DNA of 49,424 bases from Bacillus sp. USDA818B3_A (GTDB lineage: Bacteria > Bacillota > Bacilli > Bacillales > Cytobacillaceae). Of the stretch, positions 23,483 to 31,814 are shown piece after piece. The notes beneath the pieces are model-generated. The model ran no database searches, had not been told where the DNA came from, and saw nothing but the letters and a program-made list of their open reading frames with translations. Where the stretch lies: the NCBI RefSeq assembly GCF_009928415.1, contig NZ_JAABNN010000026.1, positions 1 to 49,424 of the forward strand, written 5' to 3'. A program made the translations under genes and the position numbers. Each line of letters begins with the position of its first letter. Positions within the stretch are counted from its first letter, which is position 1.

Positions 23483-25309
23483 GTGCTATCTGCATTTAAG
23501 CGGTTTTTAATCGGCAGGCCGTTAAAATCAACCGAATTAGGCGAACAAAAGTTAAGTATTTTAAAGGCACTAGCGATACTATCTTCAGATGCTTTGTCAT
23601 CAGTAGCATACGGAACCGAACAAATACTGATTGTATTAGCAACCATTAGTGTGATTGCCTTTTGGTACTCTGTCCCGATTGCTGTCGGGGTTTTATTCCT
23701 TTTAGCTGCACTGATTTTATCTTATCGGCAGATTATTTATTCGTATCCTATGGGCGGAGGGGCCTATGTCGTTTCAAAAGAAAATATTGGGGAAAAAGCA
23801 GGTTTAATCGCCGGAGGCTCCTTATTAGTAGACTACATACTAACGGTGGCGGTAAGTGTGACGGCCGGTACCGATGCGATTACATCCGCTTTTCCGGCCT
23901 TACACACACACACAGTTTCTATTGCATGTGTATTGGTTGTTTTTATAACCATCTTAAATCTGCGTGGGATAACCGAGTCAGCCTCCATATTGGCTTATCC
24001 TGTCTATTTATTTGTCATTGCACTCTTTCTATTAATAGGTGTAGGTATTTTTAAAATTATGACGGGGAACATATCTCCGGCCGTGAATCATGCGCCAATT
24101 GGTGCTCCTGTTCAGGGGATTACTTTGTTTTTACTGCTTCGTGCGTTTGCATCTGGATGTTCGGCTTTAACGGGAGTTGAGGCGATCTCTAATGCCATTC
24201 CGTTTTTTAAAGATCCTGCACCAAAAAATGCAGCAAAAACCTTGGTTTTAATGGGCAGTCTGCTAGCGCTATTATTTTCAGGTATTACGTATTTGGCCTA
24301 TTATTATGGAATAGCACCAAAGGTTGAAGAAACGGTAGTCTCGCAAATTGCTGAAGAAACCTTTGGCAGAAATTTTGTTTATTTCTTTGTGCAGGGTACA
24401 ACTGCCCTCATCCTGGTTTTAGCTGCAAATACCGGCTATTCAGCCTTTCCACTGCTGGCATTTGCCTTAGCAAAAGATAAATACATGCCAAGGATGTTTA
24501 CGATTCGCGGCGACCGTCTCGGTTATTCTAACGGGATTGTATCCCTTGGAGTCGCATCCATTATTCTTATCATTGCTTCAAAGGGTCAGACGGAACACTT
24601 GATTCCGCTGTATGCGGTAGGGGTATTTATTCCATTTACCCTATCACAAACGGGAATGATCATTAAATGGCTGCGTGAAAAACCAGCTGGCTGGGTGGCC
24701 AAATTAACGGCTAATTTAATTGGTGCTCTTATTACTTTAACCGTATTAATTATTTTCTTTGTTACAAAATTCGGCCAGGTTTGGTTTGTGGTAATCTTCT
24801 TGCCAATCATTGTCCTTATGTTCCTTCGGATTCATTCCCATTATGATTCCGTCGGGGAACAATTACGGATGCATCCAGAAGATGTCGCACCCCCTATCCA
24901 AGGGAATGTGATTATCGTACCAGTAGCGGGTATAACCAAGGTGGTTGAAAACTCGATAAGTTATGCGAAGTCATTAACCGATCAAATCTTTGCTGTTTAT
25001 GTTTCTTTTGACCGGGAGGACGAAAAGCGCTTCGAAGAAAAATGGCAAAAATGGCAGCCTGACGTTCGGCTGGTAACCTTACATTCGCACTATCGCAGCA
25101 TTCTGCAGCCTTTATCAAAATTCATTGATACAGTTGAACATAAAGCGAGTGAAAACAATTATCGTGTGACTGTGCTGATTCCGCAGTTTATTACGAAAAA
25201 AAGCTGGCATAATATTTTACACAACCAATCCAGTTTTTTAATTCGTGCCTATTTAATTTTTAAGAAGAGGGTCATTGTATCGACACTTCCTTACCATTTT
25301 AAAAAATAG
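23483..25309 (+). CDS. kimA: High-affinity potassium importer KimA
   Basis: A K+/H+ symporter of the APC superfamily, about 12 membrane helices (residues 20-455) plus a cytosolic C-terminal domain (about 475-608). Signature stretches are SSDALSSVAYGTEQ (35-48), YPMGGGAYVVSKENIGEK, GCSALTGVEAISNA and AANTGYSAFP. The C-terminal domain runs VIIVPVAGITKVVENSISYAKS and ends LPYHFKK, matching B. subtilis KimA end to end (608 versus 607 residues). GTG start with AGGTGA upstream. In B. subtilis kimA is switched off by a c-di-AMP riboswitch and the protein is inhibited by c-di-AMP; I cannot find that riboswitch in the 240-base leader here. Confidence 0.95.
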   Translation: MLSAFKRFLIGRPLKSTELGEQKLSILKALAILSSDALSSVAYGTEQILIVLATISVIAFWYSVPIAVGVLFLLAALILSYRQIIYSYPMGGGAYVVSKENIGEKAGLIAGGSLLVDYILTVAVSVTAGTDAITSAFPALHTHTVSIACVLVVFITILNLRGITESASILAYPVYLFVIALFLLIGVGIFKIMTGNISPAVNHAPIGAPVQGITLFLLLRAFASGCSALTGVEAISNAIPFFKDPAPKNAAKTLVLMGSLLALLFSGITYLAYYYGIAPKVEETVVSQIAEETFGRNFVYFFVQGTTALILVLAANTGYSAFPLLAFALAKDKYMPRMFTIRGDRLGYSNGIVSLGVASIILIIASKGQTEHLIPLYAVGVFIPFTLSQTGMIIKWLREKPAGWVAKLTANLIGALITLTVLIIFFVTKFGQVWFVVIFLPIIVLMFLRIHSHYDSVGEQLRMHPEDVAPPIQGNVIIVPVAGITKVVENSISYAKSLTDQIFAVYVSFDREDEKRFEEKWQKWQPDVRLVTLHSHYRSILQPLSKFIDTVEHKASENNYRVTVLIPQFITKKSWHNILHNQSSFLIRAYLIFKKRVIVSTLPYHFKK

Positions 25310-25319
25310 GTATTATATA
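25291..25319 (+). promoter_or_regulatory. Candidate promoter for the riboswitch transcript
   Basis: TTACCA (25291-25296), 17-base spacer, TATATA (25314-25319). It overlaps the last codons of kimA. The start would fall near 25326, just ahead of the aptamer. Confidence 0.45.
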
Positions 25320-25351
25320 AGTGCAGAAGCGAAATAATCTTATAAAAAAGT

Positions 25352-25450
25352 TTTCTAGGGTTCCGTGGCAGGATGCCAGGCTGGTCCGAGAGGAAACGTA
25401 CAGAAAACCTGCTTTTCTGTATACACGGAAGGAGAAAAGCCTGGGAGAAA
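25352..25450 (+). promoter_or_regulatory. Guanidine-I riboswitch aptamer (ykkC motif)
   Basis: Conserved ykkC blocks appear in order: TCTAGGGTTCCG (25355-25366), CTGGTCCGAGAGGAAAC (25381-25397), a variable hairpin GTACAGAAAA/TTTTCTGTAT, then ACACGGAAGGAGAAAAGCC and TGGGAGA. The ends TTTCT and AGAAA close P1. The motif class is recognised with confidence. Subtype (guanidine rather than ppGpp or PRPP) is inferred from the ACGG..GGA.AAAAGCC core. Confidence 0.9.
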
Positions 25451-25486
25451 TGATCGTACATCGATCTTTCTTTCAGGTTTTTTTAT
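25440..25486 (+). terminator. Riboswitch-controlled terminator
   Basis: CCTGGGAGAAATGATCG pairs imperfectly with CGATCTTTCTTTCAGG, followed by TTTTTTT. Its 5' arm is the conserved 3' part of the aptamer, so ligand binding would prevent the hairpin and switch the downstream gene on. Confidence 0.85.
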
Positions 25487-25505
25487 TATGGGGAGGAGTT
25501 TACCT

Positions 25506-25841
25506 TTGGAATTTTTGGTGGAGAACAAATGGCTGATATTAGTTAGTCTTGAGGTACTGGCATGGGCATCGACGTTTTTTCTTTTATACGCAAGGTATCG
25601 ATTAAAATCAAACCTTTGGTTTAAGGTGGCGACTGTTTTGTTTGCCTTAACAGGCGTGATCCCGCAAGTATTAATGGGGATCATCAACTTTATCTCAACA
25701 AGAAAGGTCGATTTGTATACACTTATTATTGTCTTACTGCTTTTATATGGTTTTACGATTGGGAGAAAGCATGTGAAAAAGCTCGATGCCTGGGCCCAGA
25801 AGAAATTTACTAAGCAAACAACTGAAAACCACCGGCATTAG
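25506..25841 (+). CDS. Small membrane protein controlled by a guanidine-I riboswitch, function unknown
   Basis: 111 residues from a TTG at 25506, which follows GGGGAGGAG with 6-base spacing. The frame is open further upstream, but that part is the riboswitch and its terminator and is not coding. Three hydrophobic segments: about 8-27 (WLILVSLEVLAWASTFFLLY), 36-60 (LWFKVATVLFALTGVIPQVLM) and 68-87 (VDLYTLIIVLLLLYGFTIG), then a basic His-ending tail KKLDAWAQKKFTKQ. It is not a four-helix SMR exporter (Gdx/SugE), the usual small protein under this riboswitch. Guanidine-dependent expression suggests a role in guanidine export, uptake or tolerance; this is inference from context. Confidence 0.8.
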   Translation: MEFLVENKWLILVSLEVLAWASTFFLLYARYRLKSNLWFKVATVLFALTGVIPQVLMGIINFISTRKVDLYTLIIVLLLLYGFTIGRKHVKKLDAWAQKKFTKQTTENHRH

Positions 25842-25853
25842 TCGGTGGTTTTC
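25824..25853. terminator. Bidirectional terminator holding two overlapping stop codons
   Basis: Stem GAAAACCACCG / CGGTGGTTTTC (11 bp) with loop GCATTAGT. The TAG of the plus gene and the TAA of the minus dedA gene overlap inside the loop, so both coding ends form the stem. Confidence 0.85.
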
Positions 25854-26431
25854 TTCGTTCTTTTTACTAAAAAATAGATAGCTGCTAAAACAATAGCGGC
25901 AATTATGAGCGGCAATACATATGGATGTGCAACCTCTTTGATATGTGACCAGTTGCTGCCTAACACCTTTCCAAGGTAAAGGAAAATGATTGACCAAGGA
26001 AGTACGGCTGCCACCGTGTAGAGAGTAAATTTCCCAGCAGGCATTTTAGCGATCCCTGCAGGTATTGAGATTGCGTGTCTGACAACGGGGATAAAACGGG
26101 CTGAGAAGATAACTCCAGCTCCATACTTTTTAAACCATCCTTCGGCTACATCGATATGTTTCTTTTTAATAAGTACGTATTTTCCGTATTTCTCAAGGAA
26201 GGGCCTTCCGCCATAATAACCGGCCCAATATAGGAAGAGCTGGGCAATCGTCCCGCCTATGGTCCCGGCAATGACAGCACCAATAAAATTCATATGTCCC
26301 TGTGACACCATATATCCGCCATAGCCTAAAACAATTTCACTAGGAATGACTTCCAGCATTAGTCCCAAAGCAATCCCCAAGTAACCTAGCTGTGATAAAA
26401 ATTCCAAGATTGAGTTAATATATTCTGTCAT
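25838..26431 (-). CDS. DedA family membrane protein
   Basis: 197 residues. DedA/VTT proteins are proton-dependent membrane proteins; some flip undecaprenyl phosphate or phosphatidylethanolamine (UptA/PetA types). The N-terminal half has LGLMLEVIPSEIVLGYGGYMVSQG, with the conserved Glu and Pro in a re-entrant loop. Next come GTIGGTIAQLFLYWAGYYGGRPFLEKYGK and the diagnostic FSARFIPVVRHAISIPAG (about 110-127) with the essential arginines. The C-terminus is a helix with a basic tail. GAAGGTGA precedes the ATG. The substrate is not deducible. Its stop overlaps that of the convergent riboswitch-controlled gene. Confidence 0.9.
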   Translation of the reverse strand: MTEYINSILEFLSQLGYLGIALGLMLEVIPSEIVLGYGGYMVSQGHMNFIGAVIAGTIGGTIAQLFLYWAGYYGGRPFLEKYGKYVLIKKKHIDVAEGWFKKYGAGVIFSARFIPVVRHAISIPAGIAKMPAGKFTLYTVAAVLPWSIIFLYLGKVLGSNWSHIKEVAHPYVLPLIIAAIVLAAIYFLVKRTKKTTD

Positions 26432-26631
26432 AGTTCACCTTCGCTTATTTCGTGTTTAACTTATTTTATACCAGTTTGTCTCATATTGAAATTAATATGG
26501 CGGAACGGACGGAATCATGCTTATTAATAACTGTCATGCGGCTAAACTGAACGTTTCCGTTATATTACTAACGAATAGACAGAGGAAAGGTTTCATATTT
26601 TTTCATTAATCTCTATTTCCTGCAGAAATAA

Positions 26632-26652
26632 AGGCTGCTTAGATAGCAGCCT
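26632..26652 (-). terminator. Terminator of mgtE
   Basis: Stem AGGCTGCT / AGCAGCCT with a 5-nt loop. On the minus strand it is followed by TTATTTC. Located just after the mgtE stop. Confidence 0.75.
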
Positions 26653-26667
26653 GGCGCAGAAGCCTGT

Positions 26668-28026
26668 TTACATTAAATGCTTCAAAAACATCGTTGCAAT
26701 CCCGAAGTAAGTCATTAGTGAAAAAATATCATTTAGAGTAGTAATCAGCGGCCCTGAGGCAACAGCGGGGTCAATATTCACTCTATATAAGATCAGCGGT
26801 ATAATCGTACCGGCAAGGGTCCCGATAATTAAGGTGAAGAAGAGTGAGGCGCCAACAACAGCCCCAAGAATCAAATTTCCCTGCCAAATATAAGCAATAA
26901 TTGCAATAATAATTGCGCAAATGATCCCTATTGTAATACCAACACCAAGTTCTCTTGAAATTAATCGCTTAATAACCCTGCGGTCTATATCTTGTGTAAT
27001 CAGGCCTCTCACTACCACCGCAAGAGATTGAGTGCCGGTGTTCCCTGTCATCCCGGCAATCATCGGCATAAAAAAGGCAAGGGCCACCACTCGCTGCAAG
27101 GTCTCCTCAAAACTGCTGATAATCCTTCCTGAGATGACCCCGATAAATAGCAGTAAAATCAGCCAGGGCAGGCGCCTGGCGGCAGCTACTAATGTCTTTG
27201 TTTCAAAGTCAATCGACTTTCCTGAAGCAGATAGCTTCTCAATGTCCTCATTGGCTTCCTGGATAACGACATCAATGATGTCATCAACCGTTACAATCCC
27301 GACCAAAATATTATTCTCATCAACAACAGGAACAGCTAAGAAATCATACCGCTCAGCGGTTTGGGCAACGACTTCCTGGTCTGTGGTGACCGAAACGGAA
27401 ATGACCCGTTCGTACATGATCTCGCGAATCTTTTCCTCAGGTTCTGCCAGTAGTAAATCCCGGTAGGACACAACACCAACCAGCTTCCTGGCTTCATCTA
27501 TCACATACAAATAATTAATTGATTCAGCAAACTCGGCAAATATTTTAAACTTGTCAACGGCTTCCCTGACAGTAAAATAGTCGCGGATCCACACGAATCG
27601 GTTGGTCATAATTCGCCCGGCTGTTTCCGGAGGGTAATTCATAATCCCTTGAACCGCACTGGATTCCTCCTTTTTCATCCCGGATAACAGTGAGTCCTTT
27701 TTCTCAGGGGACAATTCATTTAATAGCAGCGCCAAGTCGTCATTATCCATTAAATCCAAGACTTCGCTGGATTTTTCAATTCCAAGGATATTTAATAATT
27801 CGAGCTGCTCCTCTTTATCCAGCTCTTCCATTAAATCGGCCAGCTCATCCGCACTTAAAAAAAGTAAGAATCTCCCTTTGTGCTTTTCTGGCAATTCTTC
27901 ATAAATTTTAGCGATATCGTAGGGCTGAAGCTCCTTAAGAATCGTTTCAAATTCTAACCTTTTGTTTTCCTTTAAGGTTTTAATAATATAAAGATTTATT
28001 TCATCCGCTGTCATATCTTTTATCAT
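26668..28026 (-). CDS. mgtE: Magnesium transporter MgtE
   Basis: A Mg2+ channel of 452 residues. The N domain (about 15-130) is a helical superhelix with repeats such as LADLMEELDKEEQLELLNIL. A CBS pair follows at about 135-260 (MTNRFVWIRDYFTVREAVDKF, then VISVSVTTDQEVVAQTAERYDFLAVPVVDENNILVGIVTVDD). Five membrane helices close the protein (about 285-452) with the pore signature PMIAGMTGNTGTQSLAVVVRGL and ASGPLITTLNDIFSL. The first ATG has AAAGGGG with good spacing. The upstream region to 28258 does not contain a recognisable M-box, which regulates mgtE in B. subtilis, so control probably relies on the protein's own Mg-sensing N/CBS domains. Confidence 0.95.
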   Translation of the reverse strand: MIKDMTADEINLYIIKTLKENKRLEFETILKELQPYDIAKIYEELPEKHKGRFLLFLSADELADLMEELDKEEQLELLNILGIEKSSEVLDLMDNDDLALLLNELSPEKKDSLLSGMKKEESSAVQGIMNYPPETAGRIMTNRFVWIRDYFTVREAVDKFKIFAEFAESINYLYVIDEARKLVGVVSYRDLLLAEPEEKIREIMYERVISVSVTTDQEVVAQTAERYDFLAVPVVDENNILVGIVTVDDIIDVVIQEANEDIEKLSASGKSIDFETKTLVAAARRLPWLILLLFIGVISGRIISSFEETLQRVVALAFFMPMIAGMTGNTGTQSLAVVVRGLITQDIDRRVIKRLISRELGVGITIGIICAIIIAIIAYIWQGNLILGAVVGASLFFTLIIGTLAGTIIPLILYRVNIDPAVASGPLITTLNDIFSLMTYFGIATMFLKHLM

Positions 28027-28258
28027 ATAAATGCCCCTTTCTGTGGGTGCCGTTTAAAAATGATAGATGAACAAATAATAAGAAAGAAGATATATTACTT
28101 AGTATGTGTAACTGATGAAAATTTTTTGTAAAAGAAATGAAATATGCTATTTGGCCTATTATTTGATAAAATAAGGAAGTGATTTAAAAAGTATTTGGAA
28201 GTTTCTTGGAAACTGTCCATTAAGTATATTACATATGGCTGATCGGAGGAGTTTGGCT

Positions 28259-29035
28259 TTGAAAAAGCATCATCAAGACATACGGGATCTCATCTATGTA
28301 CATTTAAATCAATCAGATCAGTATGTAATGTCCTACGGTATCGAATTCAGCGAATTTGCTGCTGCTTTTTCAGGTTCATTAAATCATTTGCTTTTATTAA
28401 AGCACCGTTTTGATGATGCTGATTTTAATATGCATACACTGCTCGAATATTGCCCGGATGATCGAATTGATAAGTTAGCAGCAGAAGATGTCTATGGGTA
28501 CGGAGACTTTTGCTGGATCGATTTTACCGAAGAAGAGGGTCTGAATGAACTATCTGGCCAAGAATTGGCAGAATTGTTATATCTCGGACACCAAAAACAG
28601 CATTTAAGAGTACCCTTTTATAATAAACTAGGCAATCGTTTTGTGTATTTGGCCCATGATGATGGCTGGTTTAATAAAATCTATTATCGAAGCTTTAAAG
28701 ACTATTTTCACTTGCTTAGTGAAGTGATTGCAGGTAAGATGGGTGAATTGAAACTTGAAAAAACCATCTTGGGAATCAGAAAAAAACGGACCTATCCGCA
28801 GGTTAATAAGGAAATTCTGCTTTCATTAACACCATTTATGAAAGAGGGAATTTGTTTCTCCTTGCGTGATGCGGAACACCAGCGGACACGAATTGATATA
28901 CCAATCTGGGTCATGGGTGACTTTGACAATATGGACGACATGTATGAGGAATACCAAGAAATAGCCAACAAGCCTTACCATGCCAAATTAATCTTTGATA
29001 AAAGAACAAAAGAGTGGAAACTCAATGTAATCTAA
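28259..29035 (+). CDS. Conserved hypothetical protein
   Basis: 258 residues, rich in aromatic and acidic residues, without signal peptide or membrane spans. Not recognised as a characterised family. Notable stretches are YGYGDFCWIDFTEEEGLNELSGQELAELLYLGHQKQHL (about 80-118), FVYLAHDDGWFNKIYYR and a C-terminal acidic DFDNMDDMYEEYQEI. The frame opens at an ATG at 28235 that has no ribosome site. A TTG at 28259 follows GGAGGAG with 7 bases and is the better start. It lies between divergent mgtE and ddl, with its own terminator. Confidence 0.7.
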   Translation: MKKHHQDIRDLIYVHLNQSDQYVMSYGIEFSEFAAAFSGSLNHLLLLKHRFDDADFNMHTLLEYCPDDRIDKLAAEDVYGYGDFCWIDFTEEEGLNELSGQELAELLYLGHQKQHLRVPFYNKLGNRFVYLAHDDGWFNKIYYRSFKDYFHLLSEVIAGKMGELKLEKTILGIRKKRTYPQVNKEILLSLTPFMKEGICFSLRDAEHQRTRIDIPIWVMGDFDNMDDMYEEYQEIANKPYHAKLIFDKRTKEWKLNVI

Positions 29036-29037
29036 AG

Positions 29038-29072
29038 AAAACAGTCCTTTTTATCAAAGGGACTGTTTTTTT
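29038..29072 (+). terminator. Terminator of the hypothetical gene
   Basis: Stem AAAACAGTCC / GGACTGTTTT with a 12-nt loop and a T tract. Confidence 0.85.
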
Positions 29073-29240
29073 ATACGCTTGTTAGATTTTACAAAATGCT
29101 TATCGGTTGTATTGAAGCAAGCATGAAGTATCATAGAATATGGAATAAGAAAAAACATTTAAAAACCTGTTTGCTACATTTCCTTTCTTAATTAGTAAAA
29201 TGTTAAAATAAACTGTGAATGAGAATCTGGAGGAATAAAA

Positions 29241-30320
29241 ATGAAAACAAGATTAGGTTTGTTATATGGGGGAAAATCTGCTGAGCATAAGGTTTCTCTG
29301 CAAACAGCACTTGCTGTTATTCGAGCATTAGACCTAGAAAAATTTGAAATCTATCCTATTTACATAAATGTTGAGGGTCAATGGATTAAAGGACCTCAGT
29401 TACTTGAACCGGTGGAAAATGTTCAGGCATTGGAATTTACAAGTGCAACGCCATTATCACCATTAGCATTGGCTCCATCCCTTTTCCAAGCTAATGAGCA
29501 AGAGGCTGCTCCTCTTGATGTTATTTTTCCATTATTACATGGCCCAAATGGCGAAGATGGAACGGTCCAAGGCGTCTTAGAGCTGCTTAATTTACCATAC
29601 GTAGGAAATGGTGTTCTAGCCTCAGCTGCTGGAATGGATAAAGTCCTGATGAAGAACATTTTTGCACAAGCAGGGCTGGCTCAAGTAGACTATGTTTCTT
29701 TTATCAAAAGTGAATGGGCTAAGGCGAAGGAAGAGGCCTATGCTCGTGTAGAAGAACAGCTTGGTTTCCCGTGCTTTGTAAAGCCTGCCAACCTCGGTTC
29801 TAGTGTGGGCATTAGTAAATGCACGAATCGTGCAGAATTAGATGCCGCTTTTTCTGAAGCTTTCCAATTTGACCGTAAAGTCATTATTGAGGAAGGTGTC
29901 GTCGCCCGTGAGGTAGAAATTGCTGTGCTAGGCAATGATGAGCCTGAATGTTCCGTAGCAGGTGAAATCGTTCCGAAGAAGGATTTTTATGATTATAAAG
30001 CGAAATATGAAGATGGGGATACTGCGTTGATTATCCCAGCGGATATAAGCCAAGAGGAATATGCGCAAATGAAGGAGATGGCCGTTCGTGCGTTTAAGGC
30101 GCTGGATTGCTCCGGACTTGTTCGTGCCGATTTCTTCTTAACAAAGGATGGCAAAGCGATAATTAACGAGGTAAATACGATGCCAGGATTTACACCGTTC
30201 AGTATGTTCCCATTACTGTGGAAGCATTCCGGATTAGAGTATCCGCAATTGATTGAACGTCTTGTTCAGCTTGCACAAGAACGACATGCGGAGAAACAGC
30301 AGATTAAGTATACGTTTTAG
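29241..30320 (+). CDS. ddl: D-alanine--D-alanine ligase
   Basis: Joins two D-alanines with ATP to make the dipeptide end of peptidoglycan precursors. 359 residues with an ATP-grasp fold. The N-terminal LLYGGKSAEHKVSLQTA holds the substrate Glu, and HGPNGEDGTVQGVLELL follows at about 97-113. FVKPANLGSSVGISK contains the ATP-site Lys, and the C-terminal VRADFF...INEVNTMPGFTPFSMFP provides Mg2+ and substrate ligands. GGAGGAA precedes the ATG. It is followed by a terminator and then murF, which adds the D-Ala-D-Ala product, the same pairing as in B. subtilis. Alr, which makes D-Ala, is 14 kb downstream. Confidence 0.96.
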   Translation: MKTRLGLLYGGKSAEHKVSLQTALAVIRALDLEKFEIYPIYINVEGQWIKGPQLLEPVENVQALEFTSATPLSPLALAPSLFQANEQEAAPLDVIFPLLHGPNGEDGTVQGVLELLNLPYVGNGVLASAAGMDKVLMKNIFAQAGLAQVDYVSFIKSEWAKAKEEAYARVEEQLGFPCFVKPANLGSSVGISKCTNRAELDAAFSEAFQFDRKVIIEEGVVAREVEIAVLGNDEPECSVAGEIVPKKDFYDYKAKYEDGDTALIIPADISQEEYAQMKEMAVRAFKALDCSGLVRADFFLTKDGKAIINEVNTMPGFTPFSMFPLLWKHSGLEYPQLIERLVQLAQERHAEKQQIKYTF

Positions 30321-30334
30321 TGAAAATACCAATA

Positions 30335-30362
30335 GACACGGCTTATCTGCCGTGTCCGTTTT
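30335..30362 (+). terminator. Terminator between ddl and murF
   Basis: Stem GACACGGC / GCCGTGTC with a 6-nt loop, then CGTTTTC. The T tract is short, so some readthrough into murF is likely. Confidence 0.7.
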
Positions 30363-30413
30363 CAATTTAAGAAATGCAGGATAGATTTAGTAAAACAAAA
30401 GGAGGGTATCCAA

Positions 30414-31793
30414 TTGATCAAACGTTCTTTAAAACAGATTTCAGAAATGGCCTCCGCCATAAATGATATCACCCCTTTTGCAGATGTTCTTATTCAAGGG
30501 GTTACCATCGATTCAAGAAAAATACTGCCAGGAAACTTATTTGTACCCTTTAAAGGCGAACATGCAGACGGTCATAAATATGCAGCTGAAGCCATCAAAC
30601 AAGGTGCAGCAGCGGCTCTTTGGCAAAGTGACGTTCCGAATCCGCCGCAAGGATTACCTATCATCATTGTCGAGGACTGCCTGACAGCCCTGCAAGAGAT
30701 GGCGAGAAAATACCGCCAGGAATTATCCGTAAAAGTAGTTGGCATTACTGGAAGTAATGGGAAGACAACTACGAAGGATATGACCGCAAGTTTACTTTCG
30801 ACCCAGTATAAAGTTCAAAAAACTGAGGGTAATTATAACAACCATCTCGGTCTGCCATTAACGGTTTTAGGGTTGAAGGAAGATACGGAAATTGCTGTAC
30901 TGGAAATGGGGATGAGCGGAAGGGGAGAGATTGCCTTCCTAACAAAACTTGCTTGTCCAGATGCTGTTGTGATTACGAATATAGGAGAATCCCACTTACT
31001 TGACCTTGGTTCAAGGGAAGGGATCGCTGAGGCGAAGCTTGAGATTCTGCAGGGGCTGCGAGCAGACGGACTTGCTGTTCTTCATGGGGATGAACCTCTA
31101 TTAATGGAGCGGATTTTCAAATATAAAGGCAATATCAATATTCAAACGTTTGGCCGAAATGCGACCAACGATCTTTACCCAAAGGATATCACCCAAATTG
31201 AACAGGGCAACTCCTTTAAGATCAGTGCTTCCGATACAGTTTTTGAGTTACCGGTCCTTGGTACTCATAATATTTTAAATGCACTTGCCGCTATGCTGAT
31301 TGCCCATTATTTTTCTATTCCTTATGAAAAAATGAACGCTGGCTTAACTGGGATTAAGTTAACCAATATGAGAATGGAGCTTGTCGAGGGAAAACATGGC
31401 GAGAAGATTATTAATGATGCATATAATGCCAGCCCTACGTCTATGATGGCGGCAATTGAACTAGTATCAAACCTACAAGGTTATAAACGGAAAATCCTGG
31501 TATTGGGTGATATGCTTGAACTTGGTCCACAGGAAGAACAGTATCATTTGCAAATTGGTACGGGGCTTGATCCGGAAAAGATTGATTATCTATTCACTTA
31601 TGGAGAGTTAGGTGGACATATCGCTAAAGGAGCGAACGAGTCCTTAGGTGATGATAAAGTGTTTGCTTTTAAAGATAAAACGAAACTTATTGACCAATTA
31701 AAGAAGTATGTAGATGAATCCACCCTTGTTCTTGTTAAAGCTTCCCGCGGTATGAGACTGGAAGATATTGTTCAAGCTTTGCAAAAAAAGTAA
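30414..31793 (+). CDS. murF: UDP-N-acetylmuramoyl-tripeptide--D-alanyl-D-alanine ligase MurF
   Basis: Adds D-Ala-D-Ala to UDP-MurNAc-tripeptide, the last cytosolic peptidoglycan precursor step. 459 residues. The N-terminal substrate domain has GVTIDSRKILPGNLFVPFKGEHADGH (about 28-54). The central ATPase domain has the P-loop GITGSNGKTTTKD (about 110-122), TEGNYNNHLGLPLTVL and LEMGMSGRGEI. The C-terminal domain carries NDAYNASPTSM and LGDMLELG. TTG start with GGAGGG and 7 bases of spacing. An esterase gene follows closely and is probably co-transcribed. Confidence 0.96.
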   Translation: MIKRSLKQISEMASAINDITPFADVLIQGVTIDSRKILPGNLFVPFKGEHADGHKYAAEAIKQGAAAALWQSDVPNPPQGLPIIIVEDCLTALQEMARKYRQELSVKVVGITGSNGKTTTKDMTASLLSTQYKVQKTEGNYNNHLGLPLTVLGLKEDTEIAVLEMGMSGRGEIAFLTKLACPDAVVITNIGESHLLDLGSREGIAEAKLEILQGLRADGLAVLHGDEPLLMERIFKYKGNINIQTFGRNATNDLYPKDITQIEQGNSFKISASDTVFELPVLGTHNILNALAAMLIAHYFSIPYEKMNAGLTGIKLTNMRMELVEGKHGEKIINDAYNASPTSMMAAIELVSNLQGYKRKILVLGDMLELGPQEEQYHLQIGTGLDPEKIDYLFTYGELGGHIAKGANESLGDDKVFAFKDKTKLIDQLKKYVDESTLVLVKASRGMRLEDIVQALQKK

Positions 31794-31814
31794 AGGGGAT
31801 TGGCAGGTGAGAAT

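Noticed and set aside
25365..25505. 47-residue N-terminal extension of the riboswitch-controlled protein
   Set aside because: It would translate the aptamer and terminator; a TTG with a strong ribosome site at 25506 explains the gene.
26432..26631. Gene in the gap between dedA and mgtE
   Set aside because: Nothing beyond AT-rich sequence without ribosome site or ORF; probably the dedA promoter region.
27032..27466. 144-residue plus-strand ORF inside mgtE
   Set aside because: Antisense shadow of a well-conserved coding sequence.
28027..28258. M-box riboswitch upstream of mgtE
   Set aside because: The region is AT-rich and lacks M-box conserved elements on the minus strand.
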